Positions 5,935 through 14,749 of a stretch of 63,201 bases of DNA are shown piece by piece (within the stretch, counting starts at the first letter, position 1; every line of letters starts with the position of its first letter). The stretch comes from an uncultured Ruminococcus sp. (GTDB lineage Bacteria; Bacillota; Clostridia; Oscillospirales; Acutalibacteraceae). The DNA lies in contig CAJODM010000005.1 of NCBI GenBank assembly GCA_905233755.1, positions 1-63,201 on the forward strand. Direction: 5' to 3'. Under the pieces are notes generated by a model. That model was given only the letters and a program-made list of their open reading frames with translations, was not told the origin of the DNA and made no database searches. The position numbers and the translations under genes were made by a program.

Positions 5935-8025
5935 TTATCTTACGCCGAACAGCAGCTCACCGTATGTCGGCAGCGGCCATACCTTGGCGTCGACGATCGC
6001 CTCGGCGTCGTCGGCATACGCTCTGAGCGCATCCATCTGCGGCAGCAGCTCATCGCGAACGAGGTTCGCCTGGGCGATGATCCCGTCGGTGGATGCGAGC
6101 TTCTCGGTCAGCTTCTCGAGCCGCTCTGTCTGGTCGTCCATATGGACGGTGATGTCGGTGAGCTTGCCGATCTGCTTCTCCTCATATGCGGCGCTGATGC
6201 CGCCGATGCGCTGCTTCATGCTCGCGTTTGACAGCAGCTTTTCGAGATACGTCTCGATCGCCGGGAGCAGCTGCTTATAGGAGATGTCGATCATTGTCAG
6301 CGCCTCGATGTTCACCTGCTTGACATAGTTCTCGAGCATGATCTCCATGCGGCTCTGTAGCTCTGCTTTGGTGAACACCTTGTGCGAGGTGAGCATCAGC
6401 ACATTCTTCTCATCCAGCAGGTGCGGCATCGCGTCGGCGGTGGTCCTGAGGTTGGACAGCCCGCGGCGCTCGGCTTCTTTAAGCCAGCTGTCATCATAGC
6501 CGTTGCCGTTGAAGACGATGCGCTTGTGCTCTCGGATGGTATCGCGGATCAGGGTATGGACGTCGTTCTCAAAGTCGTCGGACTTCTCGAGGATATCGGC
6601 AAACTGTCCGAGGGATTCTGCCACAGCAGAGTTGAGCATCATGTTGCAGCAGGCGATAGAGTTCGACGAGCCGAGCATACGGAACTCGAACTTGTTGCCG
6701 GTGAACGCAAACGGCGAGGTGCGGTTGCGGTCGGTGGTGTCGCGGCGGAACTGGGGCAGCACATCCACGCCGAGCTTCATGTACCGCTTCTTGGCGCCCT
6801 CATACTCGGTCTCGTTCTCGATAGCGTCGAGAACGGCGGCGAGCTCGTCGCCGAGAAAGATCGAGATGACCGCCGGGGGCGCCTCGTTCGCGCCGAGGCG
6901 GTGATCGTTGCCCGCTGTCGCGACCGACAGCCGCAGCAGATCCTGATACTCGTCGACCGCCTTGATGACCGCGACCAGGAACAGCAGGAACTGGACGTTC
7001 TCATACGGGGTCTCGCCCGGGGTCAGCAGGTTGACGCCCGTGTCGGTGCCGATGGACCAGTTGTTGTGCTTGCCCGAGCCGTTGACGCCCTTGAAGGGCT
7101 TCTCATGCAGCAGGCACACCAGCCCGTGGCGCTCGGCGACCTTCTGCATGATCTCCATGGTGAGCTGGTTGTTATCGGTGGCGACGTTGGTGGTGGTATA
7201 GATGGGCGCCAGCTCATGCTGGGCGGGGGCGACCTCGTTGTGCTGGGTCTTGGCAAGGATGCCGAGCTTCCACAGCTCGTCGTTCAGATCCTCCATATAC
7301 GCGAGGACACGCGGCTTGATGGTGCCGAAGTAGTGATCGTCGAGCTCCTGGCCCTTTGGCGGACGTGCGCCGAACAGGGTGCGTCCGGTATAGATGAGGT
7401 CCTTGCGTCTTGCGTACAGCTCCTTGGGCACGAGGAAGTACTCCTGCTCGGGGCCGACCGAGGTGACGACCTTCTTCACGTCGTTGTTGCCGAACAGCCG
7501 CAGCACCCGCATCGCCTGCAGGTTGAGCGCCTGCATCGAGCGCAGCAGCGGGGTCTTCTTGTCCAGCGCGTCAGAGCCGTAGGAGCAGAACGCGGTGGGG
7601 ATGCACAGGGTCTTGCCCTTGATGAAGGCGAACGAGGTGGGGTCCCATGCGGTATAGCCGCGCGCCTCGAAGGTCGCGCGCAGCCCGCCCGAGGGGAAGG
7701 ACGACGCATCCGGCTCGCCCTTGATGAGCTCCTTGCCGGAGAACTCCATGATCACCCTGCCGTCGGGGGACGGACAGATGAAGCTGTCGTGCTTCTCGGC
7801 AGTGATGCCGGTCAGCGGCTGGAACCAGTGGGTGTAGTGGGTCGCACCCTTCTCAACCGCCCATTCTTTCATCGCGGCGGCTACGGCGTCCGCGACCGAG
7901 ATGCTCAGCTGCTCGCCGTCGTCGATCGTCCTGTGCAGCTCTTGGTACACCTTGCTGTCAAGGCGTTCTCTCATCGCCTTATCGTCAAATACCATGCTGC
8001 CGAAATATTCCGCTACATTTGCCAT
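5935..8025 (-). CDS. glnN: Glutamine synthetase type III
   Basis: A 696-residue protein that makes glutamine from glutamate, ammonia and ATP in the cytoplasm. It starts [13 protein letters not shown] and contains the long GSIII N-terminal region followed by the catalytic barrel. Recognisable stretches are [10 protein letters not shown] (metal ligands), [15 protein letters not shown], the ATP-binding [13 protein letters not shown] with GS-type histidine, [13 protein letters not shown], and [21 protein letters not shown]. The frame remains open upstream to 8247, but the ATG at 8025 has AAAGGAG nine bases before it and matches the family start, so I used it. The gene is divergent from the glutamate synthase operon and precedes amt. 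It has a strong promoter and an attenuator leader. Confidence 0.95.
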   Translation of the reverse strand: MANVAEYFGSMVFDDKAMRERLDSKVYQELHRTIDDGEQLSISVADAVAAAMKEWAVEKGATHYTHWFQPLTGITAEKHDSFICPSPDGRVIMEFSGKELIKGEPDASSFPSGGLRATFEARGYTAWDPTSFAFIKGKTLCIPTAFCSYGSDALDKKTPLLRSMQALNLQAMRVLRLFGNNDVKKVVTSVGPEQEYFLVPKELYARRKDLIYTGRTLFGARPPKGQELDDHYFGTIKPRVLAYMEDLNDELWKLGILAKTQHNEVAPAQHELAPIYTTTNVATDNNQLTMEIMQKVAERHGLVCLLHEKPFKGVNGSGKHNNWSIGTDTGVNLLTPGETPYENVQFLLFLVAVIKAVDEYQDLLRLSVATAGNDHRLGANEAPPAVISIFLGDELAAVLDAIENETEYEGAKKRYMKLGVDVLPQFRRDTTDRNRTSPFAFTGNKFEFRMLGSSNSIACCNMMLNSAVAESLGQFADILEKSDDFENDVHTLIRDTIREHKRIVFNGNGYDDSWLKEAERRGLSNLRTTADAMPHLLDEKNVLMLTSHKVFTKAELQSRMEIMLENYVKQVNIEALTMIDISYKQLLPAIETYLEKLLSNASMKQRIGGISAAYEEKQIGKLTDITVHMDDQTERLEKLTEKLASTDGIIAQANLVRDELLPQMDALRAYADDAEAIVDAKVWPLPTYGELLFGVR

Positions 8026-8047
8026 CACACATGACTCCTTTCCAAAG

Positions 8048-8090
8048 AAAAAAGGGCGTCTCGGATCAATGCCCAAGACGCCTTTGCCTT
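8048..8090 (-). promoter_or_regulatory. Antitermination leader of glnN
   Basis: On the minus strand AAGGC (8090-8086) and GTCTT (8079-8075) close the hexaloop AAAGGC (8085-8080). The loop's GGC plus the 3' arm form the start of GGCGTCTTGG, the 5' arm of a terminator that pairs with CCGAGACGCC (whole hairpin 8082-8055) and is followed by six Ts (8053-8048), just before the ribosome-binding site. The arrangement is the same as in the amt and glx leaders, so shared control by the ANTAR protein encoded at 14750 is inferred. Confidence 0.6.
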
Positions 8091-8100
8091 TATGAGTTGC

Positions 8101-8129
8101 ATTATACACGCTAAACTTCCGCTTGTCAA
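8101..8129 (-). promoter_or_regulatory. glnN promoter
   Basis: On the minus strand TTGACA (8129-8124) and TATAAT (8106-8101) are separated by exactly 17 bases, a perfect consensus housekeeping promoter. Because it is so strong, control most likely happens afterwards at the attenuator. Confidence 0.85.
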
Positions 8130-8191
8130 GAGGGAATTTCACTGTTTTTGCAAGTTTTCTGAAAAATCTTGCATACTTAAGTAAAACAGCA

Positions 8192-8220
8192 TTGACAACC
8201 GTCCCTCTCGGTGCTATAAT
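8192..8220 (+). promoter_or_regulatory. Promoter of the split glutamate synthase operon
   Basis: TTGACA at 8192-8197 and TATAAT at 8215-8220 with a 17-base spacer form a perfect consensus promoter, divergent from the glnN promoter. Confidence 0.85.
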
Positions 8221-8228
8221 AGATGGGT

Positions 8229-8278
8229 AATGAGCAACGGCGTTCATTTAGGGCACTGCCCTAGGTGGCGCTTTTTTT
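8229..8278 (+). promoter_or_regulatory. Antitermination leader of the glutamate synthase operon
   Basis: AATGAGC (8229-8235) and GTTCATT (8242-8248) form a seven-pair stem with hexaloop AACGGC (8236-8241). This is the same loop as in the amt leader. Its 3' half overlaps the 5' arm of a long terminator: GCGTT and ATTTAGGGC pair with GCCCTAGGT and GGCGC, ending at 8271, followed by seven Ts. The first 7-pair hairpin and the terminator cannot form together. ANTAR-dependent antitermination is inferred. Only one hexaloop hairpin fits between the predicted transcription start and the terminator. Confidence 0.65.
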
Positions 8279-8408
8279 ATTTTATTCACCGAGCGGGCCC
8301 TATATTCCCCCTGTTTTGGGGAAGAAGCCGCCGCACCAGGCGAATCGCACGCGCCCGCGCGCTATGAGCGCATACGGCGAACAACAACGAGGGAAAGGAA
8401 GACAGTAT

Positions 8409-9500
8409 ATGACACGAGAAGGACAATTCCGAAATCCGTCCGGATGCGCGATCGCAGCCGCGATCTCGAGGGACGGACGGCGGTTCTCTGCCGACAGGAT
8501 CATCAAGAGCATGATCCCCATGCACGACCGCAGCAACGGGCTGGGAGGCGGATTTGCGGGATACGGCATCTATCCGAAGTACCGCGACTTCTATGCCTTT
8601 CACCTGTTCTATGACCACCGCCAAGCGCGGCGCGAGGTCGAAGAGTACCTCAAGGAGCGCTACGAGATCGTCCTCAGCGAGGAGATCCCCACCCGCAAGA
8701 TCCCCGAGATCACCGACGAGCCGATCATCTGGCGATACTTTCTCGCGCCGCTGCGATCCGTGCTGCGCTCGGCACAGCTCGACGAGAAAGAGTTCACCGC
8801 CCGCGCGGTGATGCACATCAACACCGTGATAGACGGCGCCTATGTCTTCTCCTCGGGCAAGAACATGGGCGCGTTCAAGGCAGTGGGGTTCCCCGAGGAT
8901 GTCGGGCGGTTCTATCAGCTCGAGACATACGAGGGGTATGCGTGGACGTCGCACGGCCGCTATCCGACCAACACCCCCGGGTGGTGGGGCGGCTCGCATC
9001 CGTTCGCGCTGCTCGACTATACCGTCGTGCATAACGGCGAGATCAGCTCCTATGATGCGAACCGCCGGTTCATCGAGATGTTCGGCTACAAGTGCACGCT
9101 CCAGACCGATACCGAGGTCATGGCGTATATCGCCGACTTTCTAATGCGGCGCAAGGGGATGACCCCCGAGGAGATGGCTGAGATCATTGCTGCGCCGTTC
9201 TGGTCGACGATCGACAGAAAGCGCGACGAGGACAAGGCGCGGCTGACTTATCTGCGAACGGTGTTCTCCTCGCTGTTGATGACCGGACCGTTCTCCATCG
9301 TCGTCGGCTATACCGGCGGGCTGATGGCGCTCAACGACCGGCTTAAGCTGCGTTCGATGGTCGCCGCCGAGCGGGACGACATGGTCTATATCGCCTCGGA
9401 AGAGACCGCCGTGCGGATCATGGAGCCGCAAGTAGACCGGATCTGGTCGCCTTCGGGCGGCGAGCCGGTCATCGTGAGAGTAAAGGACGGTGCATACTGA
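8409..9500 (+). CDS. Glutamate synthase-like class II glutamine amidotransferase subunit (GlxB-like)
   Basis: A 363-residue protein that should release ammonia from glutamine for the synthase encoded next. Near the N-terminus PSGCAIAA places Cys13 as the probable nucleophile of an Ntn-type class II amidotransferase, and TSHGRYPTNT plus VVHNGEISSYDAN are family motifs for glutamine binding. In classical GltB this domain is fused to the synthase; here it is a separate gene. The frame extends upstream to 8265, but the ATG at 8409 with GGAA before it fits the family start and lies after the attenuator. The stop TGA overlaps the next ATG by one base, so translation is probably coupled. Confidence 0.88.
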   Translation: MTREGQFRNPSGCAIAAAISRDGRRFSADRIIKSMIPMHDRSNGLGGGFAGYGIYPKYRDFYAFHLFYDHRQARREVEEYLKERYEIVLSEEIPTRKIPEITDEPIIWRYFLAPLRSVLRSAQLDEKEFTARAVMHINTVIDGAYVFSSGKNMGAFKAVGFPEDVGRFYQLETYEGYAWTSHGRYPTNTPGWWGGSHPFALLDYTVVHNGEISSYDANRRFIEMFGYKCTLQTDTEVMAYIADFLMRRKGMTPEEMAEIIAAPFWSTIDRKRDEDKARLTYLRTVFSSLLMTGPFSIVVGYTGGLMALNDRLKLRSMVAAERDDMVYIASEETAVRIMEPQVDRIWSPSGGEPVIVRVKDGAY

Positions 9501-11005
9501 TGCCGATCAACTACATCTTACCCGAATTTGAGGTGGAGCGTTCCGACTATCGCTGCATCCGCTGCCGCGTGTGCGAGCGCCAGTGCGCCAACGGCGTCCA
9601 CCGCTATGATCCCGACGGCGACGTGATGCTCTCTGACGAGTCACGGTGCGTGGACTGTCAGCGGTGCGTCTGTCTGTGCCCGACCCGCGCGCTGAAGATC
9701 AAGCATAACGACGGCGCGCTGCGCGAGAACGCCAACTGGAAGCAGAACACCATCCTCGAGATCTACAAGCAGGCGAACACCGGCGGCGTGCTGCTGTCGT
9801 CGATGGGCAACCCCGAGCCGTTCCCGGTGTACTGGGACAAGATCCTCGTCAACGCGTCCCAGGTGACGAACCCCTCGATCGACCCGCTGCGCGAGCCGAT
9901 GGAGACCCGCGTGTTCCTCGGCAAGAAGCCCCATGACATCCGTCGGGACAGCGCGGGCAACCTTGTCACCGAGCTGCCCCCGCAGATCGAGCTCGAGCTG
10001 CCGGTGATGTTCTCGGCGATGAGCTATGGCTCCATCTCCTACAACGCCCACAAGTCCCTCGCTACCGCTGCCGAACAGCTCGGTATCTGCTATAACACGG
10101 GCGAGGGCGGGCTGCACGAGGACTTCTATCCCTATGGAAAGAACACCATCGTCCAGGTCGCGTCGGGGCGGTTCGGCGTGTATAAGGACTATCTAGAGGC
10201 AGGCGCGGCGATCGAGATCAAGATGGGCCAGGGCGCCAAGCCCGGCATCGGCGGTCACCTGCCCGGCACCAAGGTCGGCGCGGACGTCAGCAAGACGCGC
10301 ATGATCCCACAGGGGTCTGACGCCATCTCCCCCGCGCCGCATCACGATATCTACAGTATCGAAGATTTGCGCCAGCTGGTATTCTCGCTGAAAGAAGCGA
10401 CAGAGTACAAAAAGCCCGTCATCGTCAAGGTCGCGGCGGTGCACAACATCGCCGCCATCGCCTCGGGTATCGCCCGCTCGGGTGCGGATATCATCGCGAT
10501 CGACGGCTTTCGAGGCGGAACCGGTGCTGCGCCGACAAGGATCCGCGACAACGTCGGCATCCCGATCGAGCTGGCGCTTGCCGCCGTTGACAAACGGCTG
10601 CGCGATGAGGGCATCCGCCAGAACGTGTCGCTCGTGGTCGGCGGATCGGTCCGCTCGGCGTCCGACGTCATCAAGGCGGTCGCGCTCGGCGCGGACGCGT
10701 GCTATATCGCGAGCGCGGCACTGCTGGCGCTCGGGTGTCACCTGTGCCGCACCTGCCAGAGCGGCAAGTGTAACTGGGGCATCGCCACCCAGGACCCCGA
10801 GCTTGTCAGACGGCTCAACCCAGAGGTCGGCAAGGAACGGCTCGTCAACCTGCTGACTGCATGGAAGCACGAGATCAAAGAAATGATGGGGCTGATGGGG
10901 ATCAACTCCATCGAGGCGCTGCGCGGGAACCGACTGATGCTGCGCGGCGTCGGACTAAACGAAAAGGAGCTTGAGATTCTCGGTATCTCACACGCGGGCG
11001 AATGA
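9500..11005 (+). CDS. Glutamate synthase FMN subunit with N-terminal ferredoxin motifs
   Basis: A 501-residue protein. Residues 19-29 (CIRCRVCERQC) and 50-60 (CVDCQRCVCLC) are two 4Fe-4S motifs. The rest is the GltB central/FMN barrel: FSAMSYGSIS, GEGG, GQGAKPGIGGHLPG, IDGFRGGTGAAP and, near residues 414-424, the cysteine cluster CRTCQSGKCNWGIATQDP that binds the 3Fe-4S centre. It should reduce 2-oxoglutarate plus ammonia to glutamate. This archaeal-type layout with ferredoxin motifs suggests electrons come through the neighbouring iron-sulfur and flavin subunits. It overlaps the next gene by 4 bases. Confidence 0.92.
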   Translation: MPINYILPEFEVERSDYRCIRCRVCERQCANGVHRYDPDGDVMLSDESRCVDCQRCVCLCPTRALKIKHNDGALRENANWKQNTILEIYKQANTGGVLLSSMGNPEPFPVYWDKILVNASQVTNPSIDPLREPMETRVFLGKKPHDIRRDSAGNLVTELPPQIELELPVMFSAMSYGSISYNAHKSLATAAEQLGICYNTGEGGLHEDFYPYGKNTIVQVASGRFGVYKDYLEAGAAIEIKMGQGAKPGIGGHLPGTKVGADVSKTRMIPQGSDAISPAPHHDIYSIEDLRQLVFSLKEATEYKKPVIVKVAAVHNIAAIASGIARSGADIIAIDGFRGGTGAAPTRIRDNVGIPIELALAAVDKRLRDEGIRQNVSLVVGGSVRSASDVIKAVALGADACYIASAALLALGCHLCRTCQSGKCNWGIATQDPELVRRLNPEVGKERLVNLLTAWKHEIKEMMGLMGINSIEALRGNRLMLRGVGLNEKELEILGISHAGE

Positions 11006-11439
11006 AACGAGTAACTGTACATGAAGAATGGTGCCTCGGGTGCCATCTGTGCGAATACAACTGTGCCTTCGCCAATTCGGGGCTCTCCGATATGGTCAAG
11101 GCGCTGAAGAACACCGCCATCCACCCGATGGTACACGTCGAAGAGGACGGTGCGATCCACTATGCGGTGTCGTGCCGCCACTGTGAGGATCCCCTGTGCA
11201 CCAAGGGATGTATCTCGGGGGCGCTGACAAAGGGCGCCGACGGCGTCGTCACCATCGACCGCAACCGATGCGTCGGATGTCTGACGTGTATGCTGCTGTG
11301 TCCGTACGGCTGTATCGTGACGGACGAGAACGAGACGGTGCTCAAGTGCGAGCTGTGTGTCACGAACGGTCGGGGTACTCCCGCCTGTGTCGAGGGATGT
11401 CCCAACCGCGCCATCGTCTATGAGGAGGTGCAGGCATGA
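11002..11439 (+). CDS. Four-cluster polyferredoxin subunit (HycB/DmsB-like)
   Basis: A 145-residue protein with 16 cysteines arranged as in HycB/DmsB electron-transfer subunits: CLGCHLCEYNC, CRHCEDPLCTKGC, CVGCLTCMLLCPYGC and CELC...ACVEGC. It probably carries four 4Fe-4S clusters and passes electrons between the flavoprotein encoded downstream and the glutamate synthase upstream. It overlaps both neighbours by four bases, which points to one transcript and a fixed complex. Confidence 0.85.
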   Translation: MKRVTVHEEWCLGCHLCEYNCAFANSGLSDMVKALKNTAIHPMVHVEEDGAIHYAVSCRHCEDPLCTKGCISGALTKGADGVVTIDRNRCVGCLTCMLLCPYGCIVTDENETVLKCELCVTNGRGTPACVEGCPNRAIVYEEVQA

Positions 11440-12668
11440 ACTATGTGATCGTCGGGGGCGGCCCCGCTGCGGTAGCGTGTATCGAAGGTATCCGTTCATG
11501 TGATCGTGACGGCAGCATCACCGTTATCTCCAAAGAACCGCATCCCGCCTACTTCCGCCCGCTGATCTCCTACTATCTCGAGGGCAAGAGCCGGGAACAG
11601 AACATCTTCTGCCGCGATGACGACTTCTATCGGAACAACAGCACTGCGACCGTGTTCGGCACGGTCACCTCACTTGATTCGGACGGCCGCACCGTCGCGC
11701 TCTCGAGCGGCGAGGTCATCCCCTATGACCGGCTGTGCGTCTGCACCGGATCGTCGCCGTTCGTGCCCCCGATGGCGGGGCTCGATACGGTGCCGCGGCA
11801 GTTCACCTTCATGACCATTGACGACGCGCTCGCGATCGAGCGGGCGGTCGACAAGAACACCCGCGTGCTGATTATCGGCGCGGGGCTGATCGGGCTCAAA
11901 TGCGCCGAGGGGCTGCTCGATCGGGCGGGCTCGGTCACCGTGTGCGACCTGGCGCCGCGGGTGCTGTCGTCGATCCTCGATGACGACTGTGCCGCGATCG
12001 TGAGGGAGCATTTGGAGAATTGCGGGATCCGCTTCTCGCTCTCGAACACCGCCGAACGCTTTGATACCGACACCGCTTACATGAAGGACGGCACGACGAT
12101 CGAATTCGACGTGCTCATCCTCGCGCTCGGCGTGCGCCCGAACATCGGGTTCTTCAAGGACGCGGGCGGCATGTGCAACCGCGCCATCCTCGTCGAGAAC
12201 GATATGACGACTTCGCTAGCGGATATCTATGCGGCGGGTGACTGTGTCGAGCAGTACGACATCACCTTCGGTGCAAAGCGCATCATGGCGCTGCTGCCGA
12301 ACGCTATCATCGGCGGCTATACCGCCGGCGTGAACATGGCGGGCGGCAACCGTCGGTTCGATAACGCGGCGCCGATGAACTCGATCGGGTTCTTTGGGCT
12401 GCATATCATGACTGCCGGCACCTATGGCGACGCCTCCCAAATGATCGAGGAGAAGGGTGAGAACAGCGTCAAGCGGTTCTTCATCCGTGACAACAAGCTC
12501 ATCGGCTTTATCATCGTCGGCGACGTCAAAGGCGCGGGTATCTATACCGATCTGGTCCGAACACAGGTGGATCTCTCTGCTCTTGACTTTGATATGCTGA
12601 GAAAAGATCCGAACCTCATCCCGTTCGGACAAATTTATCGTAGAAAAACGCTGAGAGGAGTGGTATAA
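11436..12668 (+). CDS. FAD/NAD(P)-dependent oxidoreductase of the glutamate synthase complex
   Basis: A 410-residue flavoprotein of the pyridine-nucleotide disulfide oxidoreductase class. VIVGGGPAAVACIEG at residues 3-17 is the FAD dinucleotide fold, VLIIGAGLIGLKCAEGL at about 145-161 the NAD(P) fold, and DIYAAGDCVEQYD the second FAD motif. In GltBD enzymes the small subunit supplies NAD(P)H electrons; this protein is a different family but sits in the corresponding place, so a role as NAD(P)H input is inferred. It overlaps the ferredoxin gene by four bases and the next gene by one. Confidence 0.85.
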   Translation: MNYVIVGGGPAAVACIEGIRSCDRDGSITVISKEPHPAYFRPLISYYLEGKSREQNIFCRDDDFYRNNSTATVFGTVTSLDSDGRTVALSSGEVIPYDRLCVCTGSSPFVPPMAGLDTVPRQFTFMTIDDALAIERAVDKNTRVLIIGAGLIGLKCAEGLLDRAGSVTVCDLAPRVLSSILDDDCAAIVREHLENCGIRFSLSNTAERFDTDTAYMKDGTTIEFDVLILALGVRPNIGFFKDAGGMCNRAILVENDMTTSLADIYAAGDCVEQYDITFGAKRIMALLPNAIIGGYTAGVNMAGGNRRFDNAAPMNSIGFFGLHIMTAGTYGDASQMIEEKGENSVKRFFIRDNKLIGFIIVGDVKGAGIYTDLVRTQVDLSALDFDMLRKDPNLIPFGQIYRRKTLRGVV

Positions 12669-13390
12669 TGTTCTCGATAGAGGCAACATCGCTGCACCAT
12701 CAGGCGCTCAACGAGCGCATCCGCGCGGGCGAGCGGGAGCTCACGGTCGAGAACGTGCTCGGTCAGCGGTTCATCGCGGCAGGGATGTCGGACAAGAGGA
12801 TCGACATTCACGGCACCCCCGGCAACGCGCTCGGCGCCTACCTGGACGGCGCGGTCATCAATGTCTTCGGCAACGCCCAGGACGCGGTCGGCGACACCAT
12901 GAACGCGGGTCAAATCAACGTCTTCGGCAACATCGGCGACGCGCCGGGCTACGCGATGCGCGGCGGCAGGATCTATGTCAAGGGCGACGCCGGCTATCGT
13001 GCCGGTATCCATATGAAGGCGTATCGGGATCACATCCCGGTGCTGATGATCGGCGGCAAGACCGGCTCCTTTCTGGGCGAGTACCAGGCAGGGGGCATCA
13101 TCGTCGTGCTCGGGCTTGCGGATGACGACCGCGATATCGTCGGCAACTTTCCGTGTACCGGTATGCACGGCGGCAGGATGTTCCTGCGCTCATCGTGTGA
13201 GCGCATCCGTTTCCCGCATCAGGTGACGGCGCGTCCTGCTTCACCCGAGGATATGAACGCCGTCACGGAGCATATCCGCACGTTCTGCGATATCTTCGGC
13301 TATGATGCCGAGTGGGTGCTCGACGCCGACTTCACCGTCATCACCCCCGACTCCAAGAACCCCTATCAGCAGATGTATGTGGCGAATTAA
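12668..13390 (+). CDS. Glutamate synthase GXGXG-domain subunit (GlxC-like)
   Basis: A 240-residue protein corresponding to the C-terminal beta-helix domain of GltB. The repeated glycine pattern is clear at residues 54-112 (GNALGAYLDGAVINVFGNAQ, then VFGNIGDAPGYAMRGGRIYV and KGDAGYRAG). In the large enzyme this domain is structural and lines the ammonia tunnel. It completes a five-gene set that together rebuilds glutamate synthase from separate polypeptides. The gene begins on the last base of the preceding stop. Confidence 0.88.
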   Translation: MFSIEATSLHHQALNERIRAGERELTVENVLGQRFIAAGMSDKRIDIHGTPGNALGAYLDGAVINVFGNAQDAVGDTMNAGQINVFGNIGDAPGYAMRGGRIYVKGDAGYRAGIHMKAYRDHIPVLMIGGKTGSFLGEYQAGGIIVVLGLADDDRDIVGNFPCTGMHGGRMFLRSSCERIRFPHQVTARPASPEDMNAVTEHIRTFCDIFGYDAEWVLDADFTVITPDSKNPYQQMYVAN

Positions 13391-13405
13391 GCCGACGCTC
13401 AATTC

Positions 13406-13439
13406 GAGTGAAGAATGAAGAGTGAAGAGTGAAGAGTTG
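13406..13439 (+). repeat. GTGAAGA microsatellite-like repeat before the GS-like gene
   Basis: Imperfect tandem copies of GTGAAGA/GTGAAGAGT occupy 13406-13439, between the stop of the GXGXG subunit and the next gene. A GGGT-GGGC hairpin follows at about 13441-13461. No terminator or promoter could be defined here, so the downstream genes may be read through from the glx operon. Confidence 0.6.
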
Positions 13440-13497
13440 CGGGTGGGCTGTGCCCATACCCAAATTCTGAATTTTCCTCGGAAAAGAGGTAATACAC

Positions 13498-14709
13498 ATG
13501 ACCCGATCCGAATTAGAAATCATGCAGTTCATCGAGGAGGAGGACGTCAAGTTCATCCGGCTGGCGTTCTGCGATATCTTCGGCGTGCAGAAGAACATCT
13601 CCGTCCAGCGATCCGAGCTGTCCCGCGCCTTTGAGGGGGGATATCCCATCGACTCGTCCTATCTTCCGGGATTTGGCGGAGCATACGGCGAGGACGTCTA
13701 TCTCCATCCCGAGGCGGGCACGGCGACAATCCTGCCGTGGCGTCCCGAACACGGCAAGGTGGTGCGGATGTTCTGCACCCTCACCTATGCCGACGGATCG
13801 CCCGTCCCCATGGATACCCGCGCGCTGCTGAAAAACGCCGTGACCGCCGCCGCCGAGCGCGGTTACAGCTTCCACTTCAAGAGCGAGATGCAGTTCTACC
13901 TCTTCAAGACCGACGAGAACGGAGAGAACACCGGTATCCCCTATGACAACGCCGGCTATATGGATATCGCCCCGCTCGACAAGGGCGAGAACGTCCGCCG
14001 CGAGATCTCGCTGACGCTCGAGCAGATGGGCATCACGCCCGAGAGCTCGCACCACGAGGCGGGTCCGGGCCAGAACGAGATCGACTTTCGCTATGCCGAT
14101 GCGATGACCGCCGCCGACGATACCGTCACCTTTTTGAGCGTGGTGCGCACCATCGCCGCCCGCAACGGGCTGTATGCCGACTTCTCGCCCAAGCCCATCG
14201 CCGACAAGCCCGGCTCCGCGCTGCTGATCAACGTATCGGTCACCGCGAAAGACGGCTCGGATGTATCGGAGTATATCGTCTCGGGGCTGCTCGATAAGAT
14301 CGCCGAGATGACGGTCTTTGTCAACCCGCACGAGGAGTCGTACCAGCGGTTCGGCCGCCTGAGGGCCCCTAAGTACATCGAGTGGTCGTACCGCAGCCGT
14401 GCCCAGCTCGTCTATACCCCGCACATGGCGGACGGCAGGCGGTGTGTCCAGCTCCGCTCGCCCGACCCCGAGTGCAACCCCTATCTGACGTTCGCGCTGA
14501 TGATCCGGGCGATCCTCGACGGGATCGAGAACCGTATCGAGCTCAAACCCGCCACCGAGAAAAGCTCTGTGGAGATGACCGCCGAGGAGCTCTCGCGGCT
14601 GCCGATGCTGCCGCAGACGGTCGCCAAGGCGCGCATACTTGCGGGCAGCTCCGCGTTCATCCGCAGCTGTCTGCCGGATACCGTCATCAAGGCATACTGC
14701 CAACGCTGA
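13498..14709 (+). CDS. Glutamine synthetase-like protein with degenerate active site
   Basis: A 403-residue homologue of type I glutamine synthetase, shorter than the usual 440-470. The fold is clear: YGEDVYLHPE, HHEAGPGQNEIDFRYAD and RSPDPECNPYLTFALM. Three of the six metal ligands of Salmonella GlnA are changed: E129-x-E131 becomes E130-M-Q132, the NGSGMH histidine (H269) is Leu243, and the Glu of RIEVRFPD (E357) is Gln318. The two ligands in HHE and NE (187, 194) remain. Normal synthetase activity is therefore doubtful, and glnN already supplies it. Sitting directly before the ANTAR regulator, a sensing or regulatory role is possible, but this is inference. The ribosome-binding site AAAGAGG lies in front of the ATG. 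Confidence 0.85.
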   Translation: MTRSELEIMQFIEEEDVKFIRLAFCDIFGVQKNISVQRSELSRAFEGGYPIDSSYLPGFGGAYGEDVYLHPEAGTATILPWRPEHGKVVRMFCTLTYADGSPVPMDTRALLKNAVTAAAERGYSFHFKSEMQFYLFKTDENGENTGIPYDNAGYMDIAPLDKGENVRREISLTLEQMGITPESSHHEAGPGQNEIDFRYADAMTAADDTVTFLSVVRTIAARNGLYADFSPKPIADKPGSALLINVSVTAKDGSDVSEYIVSGLLDKIAEMTVFVNPHEESYQRFGRLRAPKYIEWSYRSRAQLVYTPHMADGRRCVQLRSPDPECNPYLTFALMIRAILDGIENRIELKPATEKSSVEMTAEELSRLPMLPQTVAKARILAGSSAFIRSCLPDTVIKAYCQR

Positions 14710-14749
14710 CGTCACCCTAAATTGATTCTACCGCGAAGGAGGGGAGCCC

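Noticed and set aside
4098-6026. A 642-codon plus-strand frame opposite amt, and similar long frames opposite glnN (6382-8034) and tpiA-pgk (44545-46092)
   Set aside because: High GC gives long antisense frames; their products are Arg/Asp/His-rich without domains, while the minus strands encode clear enzymes.
5881-8082. Leader hairpins of amt and glnN as simple terminators of upstream genes
   Set aside because: The glnN hairpin lies between its own promoter and start codon, so it can only be an attenuator; the amt one has the same overlapping hexaloop.
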